Source of the DNA: Heyndrickxia sporothermodurans
GTDB lineage: Bacteria > Bacillota > Bacilli > Bacillales > Bacillaceae_C
NCBI GenBank assembly: GCA_016756695.1
Contig: CP066701.1
Coordinates: 2,624,001-2,688,000 of the forward strand
Length of the DNA: 64,000 bases
Direction: 5' to 3'
Notes under the pieces: model-generated
Told to the model about the DNA's origin: nothing
The model's input: only the letters and a program-made list of their open reading frames with translations
Database searches by the model: none
Translations under genes and position numbers: made by a program
Shown: positions 58,083 to 64,000 of the stretch, one piece after another
Position numbering within the stretch: position 1 is the stretch's first letter
Layout: the number at the start of each line of letters is the position of its first letter

Positions 58083-59158
58083 TCCGATCCTCCTTCATTT
58101 TTCATATTTGCTGTAGAAAAACTGTTTAATGGAAGATCAATCACCTTTTTTGTTAAATATGATTGATAAATAGCAAAAATAGTTTCTAGCGCCTTTTTTC
58201 CTTCATATCCATCAATAAGTAGTTTTTCATCTCCATATTGTACGGTGTGAATAAAATTTTCGTACATATATACTTGTTCGTTATTATCTTTCAATAGTTC
58301 ATTTAGATGTTCATAATCCGTTTCTTCATCAACGATATACCATCGGCTTATTTGATTTAATGAAGGTCCTTCTAAAGAAATACAGCCTTTTTCGCCGAAT
58401 ATTGATAGTTGATAGCCTAAATTTTTTGGTTGAGTGATCACATTTGCTTCGATTAATCCTTTTGTCTTGTTTGAAAAGGTAAGGACGCCAAGGGCGATAT
58501 CTTCCGTTTCTTTTGTCTTCGAAAAAGAAGAAATATCACCATACACTTTTTCTACATCCCCTAAAAACCATTGCATTAAATCAATCAGATGAATCCCTTG
58601 GTTTACGAGCATTCCGCCATCATTTTCCCAATCACCGCGCCAAGGAGCTGATGCATAGTAATCAGGTGAACGGTTTAGTCGAATGGATACGATACCTAAA
58701 TACGGTTTTCCGATTTTCCCATCTTGAATCACCTGTTTTATTTTTTTCATGATGGGCTTAAATCGCATTTGATGACAAACGACAATTTTACATTGGTTCG
58801 CCTTTGCTAGTTGATTCAATTCATCTGCCTCTTTAAGGGATAATGTCATTGGTTTTTCGAGAATCACATGTTTTCCCGCAATTAACGCAATTTTAGCGAT
58901 TTCAGCATGAAGACCTGAAATCGTACAAATGACAACTGCATCTACTTCATCACTTTCTATCAATTCGGTGTAGTTTTCATAAAGATGTATTGGATGATGT
59001 TCATTTGCAAGGTTTGTATATTGAAGAGCAGCTTCCTTCATTCTATCTTTTTGAAGGTCGCTAACTGCAACGAGTTTGGCATCTTTACATGTCGCTAAAG
59101 ACTCTATATGACGTTTGGAAATATATCCGCAACCAATTATCCCAAAATGAATAGTCAC
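58079..59158 (-). CDS. Gfo/Idh/MocA oxidoreductase, WlbA/WbpB-like
   Basis: 359 residues. N-terminal Rossmann motif GIIGCGYISKRH, the EKPM motif and a C-terminal domain with WRGDWENDGGMLVNQGIHLIDL, as in WlbA/WbpB enzymes that oxidise C3 of UDP-GlcNAc-uronate. GTG start behind AAGGGA, 1 nt from the aminotransferase stop. The specific substrate is inferred from the neighbours. Confidence 0.83.
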   Translation of the reverse strand: MTIHFGIIGCGYISKRHIESLATCKDAKLVAVSDLQKDRMKEAALQYTNLANEHHPIHLYENYTELIESDEVDAVVICTISGLHAEIAKIALIAGKHVILEKPMTLSLKEADELNQLAKANQCKIVVCHQMRFKPIMKKIKQVIQDGKIGKPYLGIVSIRLNRSPDYYASAPWRGDWENDGGMLVNQGIHLIDLMQWFLGDVEKVYGDISSFSKTKETEDIALGVLTFSNKTKGLIEANVITQPKNLGYQLSIFGEKGCISLEGPSLNQISRWYIVDEETDYEHLNELLKDNNEQVYMYENFIHTVQYGDEKLLIDGYEGKKALETIFAIYQSYLTKKVIDLPLNSFSTANMKNEGGSE

Positions 59159-59159
59159 T

Positions 59160-60263
59160 TTATCCCTTCACCTCATTTAATAGCACATCTATCACATAAT
59201 TTTGATCTTCTTCTGATAGAAAAGGAGACATAGGAAGTGCAAATAATGTTTTTGAGAGTGATTCAGCTATTGGGAAATCGCCATACTTGTACGGTAAATG
59301 CGAGTACACATCTTGTAAATGCAGACAAAGCGGATAATATATTCCCGATTGAATATTATTTGCTTGTAATAACTTCAAAAATTTCTCGCGATTATCTGAA
59401 CCTACACAAAATAAATGATAGATGTGGGAGCAATCAGTTTTTACAATTGGAAGTTTTAGCGTATTTGTTTGTGAAAGTTTTTCATAATACCGTTTTGCTA
59501 CATCATTTCTTTTGCTGTTCCAGTGATCTATTTTGTTTAGGATTACTAATAAAATAGCAGCATGTATTTCATCCAGTCGACTATTGTAACCAATAGAATC
59601 ATGGAAATACTTTTTCGTTGTTCCATGTGTACGAAGCTTTCTTATTTGCTTGGCTAAGCCTAAATCAGAAGTGGTAATGATGCCTCCATCCCCAAGTGTA
59701 CCTAGATTTTTGGTAGGGAAAAAAGAAAAGCACGCAGCATCACCTAAGGAACCAACTGGAGCCCCTTTATAGGTGGCCCCAAATGCTTGACAGGCATCTT
59801 CAATAACGATTAAGTTATGTTTCTTTGCAATTTTCATTATTTCATCCATATCCGCTGATTGACCAAATAAATGTACTGGAATAATTGCCTTTGTTGCGGA
59901 AGTGATTTTTTCTTCAATCTTTAAAGGATCAATATTGTACGATTCCGGATCTACGTCTACAAATACCGGGGTAGCCCCTACACGGGATATTGCTTCAGCG
60001 CTTGCGAAAAAAGTAAATGGAGAGGTGATTACTTCATCCCCGGCACTAATTCCATAAGCATCCAATGTTAAAACTAAAGCATCTGTTCCATTACCAACAG
60101 CGATTGCATCTAACGTACCAAGTTTATTAGAAATCTTTTTTTCTAATTCATCAACTTTAGGGCCAAGAACATATTGACCGCTTTCTAGAACATTTTCAAT
60201 TTCTTGTAATATTTCTGTTTTAACAGAAAAAAATTGCTTTTTTAAATCTATTAATTGAATCAT
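59160..60263 (-). CDS. DegT/DnrJ/EryC1 sugar aminotransferase (WbpE-like)
   Basis: 367 residues, PLP-dependent. NGTDALVLTL, IEDACQAFGA (Asp-Ala) and CFSFFPTKNLGTLGDGG with the Schiff-base Lys. It should aminate a 3-keto or 4-keto sugar nucleotide. ATG 60263 is chosen behind AAGGAGG; the frame opens at 60296 before this site. First gene of the minus-strand operon. Confidence 0.9.
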   Translation of the reverse strand: MIQLIDLKKQFFSVKTEILQEIENVLESGQYVLGPKVDELEKKISNKLGTLDAIAVGNGTDALVLTLDAYGISAGDEVITSPFTFFASAEAISRVGATPVFVDVDPESYNIDPLKIEEKITSATKAIIPVHLFGQSADMDEIMKIAKKHNLIVIEDACQAFGATYKGAPVGSLGDAACFSFFPTKNLGTLGDGGIITTSDLGLAKQIRKLRTHGTTKKYFHDSIGYNSRLDEIHAAILLVILNKIDHWNSKRNDVAKRYYEKLSQTNTLKLPIVKTDCSHIYHLFCVGSDNREKFLKLLQANNIQSGIYYPLCLHLQDVYSHLPYKYGDFPIAESLSKTLFALPMSPFLSEEDQNYVIDVLLNEVKG

Positions 60264-60295
60264 TATTTTCCTCCTTACTTTTGATGTCATCATCA

Positions 60296-60323
60296 TATCT
60301 TATGTTAGTATTGATTTCGTCGT
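60296..60323 (-). promoter_or_regulatory. Candidate sigma-K-type promoter
   Basis: On the minus strand AC (60322-60323), 17 bases, then CATAAGATA (60296-60304), matching the sigma-K pattern AC-N16/17-CATAnnnTA. It lies about 33 bases before the aminotransferase start. By-eye match only. Confidence 0.4.
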
Positions 60324-60390
60324 AACGGCATGTAAACTAGAATAATTACATTATTAAATTAAGTGAAATACAAGAAATTTGCTGATAATA

Positions 60391-60416
60391 CAAAAAACTA
60401 CCATAGGAATGGCAGC
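60391..60416 (-). terminator. Terminator after the GT2/TPR gene
   Basis: Minus strand CTGCCAT / ATGGTAG with a 4-nt loop and six T. Confidence 0.75.
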
Positions 60417-60432
60417 TAAAAAAGTTTTGTGT

Positions 60433-61518
60433 TTATTTTTGATTAATTCCCAGCTTTTTCTCGAGTAACTTTTTATTATGCAGGATTCTCTCGTCTTTTG
60501 GACGAAAATCATATGCTTTTTCATTATGTTCGTACGATTTTTGGAAATCTCCTAGATTATAATAACAAACGCACATTTGCAAATGCGGGTACCAAGTATA
60601 ATAAGCAGGGTAGGAGAAACTCCATTGATTAGAGTCAGGTTCTGATTTCGTAGCGATATCATACCAAAATACTGCCGGAATATATTCTTTTTTTCTTTGG
60701 AAATTGTAACCAATTCTACTGCATGTCTCCGGGCGTGGTGTTTTCGAATACTCGAATGATTGAAATAAGCTCTTTAGCTCATTATCCAAATCCCCTAAAA
60801 AACGATAGCAATCCGCTTTATTAATACAAGCATATACTTTGTCTTCGATCCAACCCGACTTTAACGCAATATTTTTGTTATAACTTTCAATTGCTTTTTC
60901 ATAATGTCCATTTTCTCTTAGTTCATTCCCATAATAAAAATAATCTCTTGCTGAAAAGATATCTCCTCTATCAATTTTTGTTTGATAAATATTGAGGTTA
61001 CGTCCTGTAGAATGGCTGATTTTTTTATGTGTTACTGATATATCTGAATTAATTACCTTTCCATATACCTCAAGGTAATTATGACAATCGCCCTTCCATA
61101 TAAAATTTTTTTCCGTTTTAATCAGACGATTTCTACGATAACGCAGTGTAACATTTCCATATTCATCTGTACCTGCATTATAGAACATGGAAACGGAATC
61201 AACAGATGGATCTAAGGATTGTTTTAATTCTTTTAACTTTTTTTGATCTTCTTCTAATAAAACATCATCCGCATCAAGATAAAGAATATATTCTTTCGTT
61301 GCATATTTAAAAGACTCATTTCTAGCATCTGCAAAATTCCCCGTCCATTCAAAAAAATATACGCGATCGGTATATTCTTTAGCAATTTCAACTGTTCGAT
61401 CAGTGGATCCTGTATCGACAATATTGATTTCATCGACAATGTCTTTGACCGTATCTAATCCTCTTGCAAGTACGTCTTCTTCGTTTTTTACAATCATACA
61501 AAGGCTTATCGTTACCAA
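60433..61518 (-). CDS. GT2 glycosyltransferase with TPR repeats
   Basis: 361 residues. N-terminal GT-A domain: LCMIVKNEED, DEINIVDTGSTDRTVEIA and the metal motif DADD (LYLDADDVLL). The C-terminal half has helical TPR-like repeats (ARDYFYYGNELRENGHYEKAIESYNKNI). TTG 61518 is chosen because AAAAGGAG lies 9 nt upstream; the frame opens at 61554 before it. Such enzymes often glycosylate surface or collagen-like proteins in bacilli. Confidence 0.85.
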   Translation of the reverse strand: MVTISLCMIVKNEEDVLARGLDTVKDIVDEINIVDTGSTDRTVEIAKEYTDRVYFFEWTGNFADARNESFKYATKEYILYLDADDVLLEEDQKKLKELKQSLDPSVDSVSMFYNAGTDEYGNVTLRYRRNRLIKTEKNFIWKGDCHNYLEVYGKVINSDISVTHKKISHSTGRNLNIYQTKIDRGDIFSARDYFYYGNELRENGHYEKAIESYNKNIALKSGWIEDKVYACINKADCYRFLGDLDNELKSLFQSFEYSKTPRPETCSRIGYNFQRKKEYIPAVFWYDIATKSEPDSNQWSFSYPAYYTWYPHLQMCVCYYNLGDFQKSYEHNEKAYDFRPKDERILHNKKLLEKKLGINQK

Positions 61519-61749
61519 AAAAAGCAACTCCTTTTGAATTATTATTAGTTCCATATATTAGTTTACTCAATACCAAAATGAATGTTTGGATTGGAACCTA
61601 TGAATAGTAGGAAAGGGCTTTAGAAGGCGGTTTTCTTATTAACATATATCAAATTAGACATTAGACAGTTTCTTACCGGAATATAAATCATAAGGTATTA
61701 GTGGGATTTAAATTAATACTCTAGAGGGGCAATTAAAAGGAGGACTAAA

Positions 61750-63135
61750 ATGAGTGAAAAAGAAAATTTAATATTAAAAACTTTACATGACAATGATCTA
61801 ATTCTTGCAAATAAGCTCCTTAAGCAATATGAATCTGAACAAATAAACCAATCATCTTATTATTTTTTAAATGCATGTTTTTTTATTAAAAAAGGAAATT
61901 TAACAAACGGATGGCTATGGTTATGGAGGGGACTAGAATTATTTCCAGAGGATAAAAAATTATTATATTTAATGTGGATGATATCTCAACTTTTAGGAAG
62001 GAGAGGACAAGAACAAGTTTATAAGGAAAAAAAAGAGTTACTTAATAATAATATCGAAATAGCTTTTCAATTACCTTTCGATCTTGATTCTTATGAAAAA
62101 GAAAATATACAGAGTAGCTTTTCTGTCCTTCAAGGAAGTATGGAAATTGCTAATCAAATGAATACATTATCGCAGGGTTTAAAAAGACTTGGAATTAGCT
62201 CACATACATTAAACTATTATCCTTACTACTTAAACTATGTTTCCGATTATGAATGGTCCTTAATTGGTCAACGGAGTACACCTACCATCAATACACAATT
62301 GAGAAAGTTGACAGAAGAATTCTTGCTAAATTACGACGTTTTTCATTTTCATTGGGGAACAAGCCTGACACTGGATTGGTCCGATATTCCGATATTAAAA
62401 GCATCAGAAAAGGAAATAGTTATGCAGCATTGGGGAAGTGATGTACGTCTAATTTCAGAAGCGAAAAAATTAAATCCTTATGCATTAGTTAAAAATGCAA
62501 ATGAGGATCTTATTAAATGGAATCTACAAAAACTTTCACAGCAAATAAAACATTGTGTAGTATTTGATATGGAACTGTACCATTATGTTAAAGATTATTA
62601 TGAAAATGTATCAGTCATTCCAGCAATGGTAGATATGGACCAGTACCAGCCTTCTGTAAATGAGAAGAAAAAGAATAAATTACTCATTGCTCATGCCCCA
62701 ACTTCCCCCTATATAAAAGGAACCCAATATATATTAAAAGCTATAGAATCTTTAAAAGACCAATATAACTTTGATTTTATTACGGTTCAGGGAAAGAGCC
62801 ATGAAGAAGCTATACAAATTTATAGAGAGGCTGATCTTATAATTGATCAACTCCATATTGGGAGCTATGGGCTTTTTGCGATTGAAACAATGGCGATGTC
62901 TAAACCAGTAATTTGTTGGATTAGTGATTATATGAAAGAAAACTACCCAAAAGACCTTCCGATTATAATAGCTAATCCCGATACGATAAAAGATTGTATT
63001 GAAAATGCACTTAAAAACTTAGATATGCTTCCCGAAATAGGCAAAAGAGGGAGGGCATATGTAGAAAAAAATCATGACATGGTTAAAAATAGTAAACAAA
63101 TGCTTTCATTGTATAGGACAATTCAAAAAAATTAA
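61750..63135 (+). CDS. Glycosyltransferase with N-terminal helical extension
   Basis: 461 residues. The first ~110 are helical and TPR-like (LLKQYESEQINQSSYYFLNACFFIKKGN...). The rest parallels the protein at 56155-57141: DVFHFHWGTSL, MQHWGSDVR, LIAHAPTSPYIKGT, GSYGLFAIETMAMSKPVICWI. GT-B fold, GT4-like. AAAAGGAGGA upstream. Convergent with the collagen-like gene. Confidence 0.85.
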   Translation: MSEKENLILKTLHDNDLILANKLLKQYESEQINQSSYYFLNACFFIKKGNLTNGWLWLWRGLELFPEDKKLLYLMWMISQLLGRRGQEQVYKEKKELLNNNIEIAFQLPFDLDSYEKENIQSSFSVLQGSMEIANQMNTLSQGLKRLGISSHTLNYYPYYLNYVSDYEWSLIGQRSTPTINTQLRKLTEEFLLNYDVFHFHWGTSLTLDWSDIPILKASEKEIVMQHWGSDVRLISEAKKLNPYALVKNANEDLIKWNLQKLSQQIKHCVVFDMELYHYVKDYYENVSVIPAMVDMDQYQPSVNEKKKNKLLIAHAPTSPYIKGTQYILKAIESLKDQYNFDFITVQGKSHEEAIQIYREADLIIDQLHIGSYGLFAIETMAMSKPVICWISDYMKENYPKDLPIIIANPDTIKDCIENALKNLDMLPEIGKRGRAYVEKNHDMVKNSKQMLSLYRTIQKN

Positions 63136-63140
63136 TGTTC

Positions 63141-63179
63141 AAAGTCATTACTTCTTTTTTAAAAAGGTAATGACTTTTT
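63141..63179 (+). terminator. Terminator after the 61750 glycosyltransferase
   Basis: AAAGTCATTAC / GTAATGACTTTTT with an AT-rich loop. Confidence 0.85.
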
Positions 63180-63205
63180 GTGTAGGTATATAATTTTATA
63201 AGTAT

Positions 63206-63242
63206 AAAAAGACTTGTAGAAAAAATTCTCTACAAGTCTTTT
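63206..63242 (-). terminator. Terminator of the collagen-like gene
   Basis: AAAGACTTGTAGA / TCTACAAGTCTTT with T-rich tail on the minus strand. Confidence 0.85.
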
Positions 63243-63269
63243 GTTAAATCACTTTATTAGAAACACTAA

Positions 63270-64000
<731 letters not shown>

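Overview
The window is low-GC Firmicute DNA from a spore-forming member of the Bacillaceae. The evidence is the 21-tRNA cluster in the order I know from Bacillus subtilis trnB, long stretches of B. subtilis-like gene order (men-ytk-ytl-ytm-pckA-metK-asnB-ytp, then app-yjbA-trpS-spx-mecA-yjbF to yjbQ-fabI), strong AGGAGG-type ribosome binding sites, an S-box and a T-box, and a bacillary collagen-like surface protein. I cannot name the species.

Layout. 1-2970: 3' end of a 23S rRNA gene, 5S rRNA and 21 tRNA genes closed by a terminator. Two related structured repeats sit on either side of 5S. The Thr and Phe tRNA genes are each preceded by a copy of their own first 26 nt joined to a related insert of about 120 nt. 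3155-10648: menaquinone operon menF-menD-menH-menB-menE-menC. 10670-17455: small genes (DUF1540, yidD, ytzI, dps), a lipoprotein, an ABC importer (ytlA, ytlC, ytlD), ytmA and ytmB. 17527-27284: pckA, metK with an S-box, asnB, a C39-like peptidase, ytpA, ytpB, ytqB, ytzC. 27496-30336: an MFS gene cut off by an IS150-type element, and beyond it an app/opp ATPase gene that has lost its start. 30363-52295: appA-appB-appC, yjbA, trpS with a T-box, spx, mecA, coiA, pepF, yizD, the small RNA RoxS, spxH, yjbI, yjbJ, yjbK, relQ, nadK, an RluD-type synthase, prpE, mgtE, yjbQ and fabI. 52604-64000: an accessory surface-polysaccharide or spore-surface island with sugar-nucleotide enzymes, three glycosyltransferases, two small LSm-like proteins, a DUF4855-like protein and a collagen-like (GPTGVT)n gene cut by the window end.

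How the genes work together. The men operon makes the quinone head group. pckA, metK and asnB are single housekeeping genes. Spx, its ClpXP adaptor SpxH and the NADH/NO-linked small RNA RoxS form a redox-regulation group. RelQ, NadK and YjbO form a nucleotide and RNA-modification operon. In the island, a UDP-sugar dehydrogenase, a WlbA/WbpB-like oxidoreductase and a DegT-type aminotransferase could together make an aminated uronic acid nucleotide, which the glycosyltransferases might place on the Thr-rich collagen-like protein; this is inference.

Main points for a second look: (1) the IS at 27932-29416 joins two blocks that lie on opposite replichores in B. subtilis, without a target-site duplication, as expected for an inversion about the terminus or an assembly join; (2) the tRNA 5'-half plus insert units; (3) the covarying hairpin repeats around 5S; (4) a hairpin repeat inserted in the S-box of metK; (5) paired frameshifts in the collagen-like gene.
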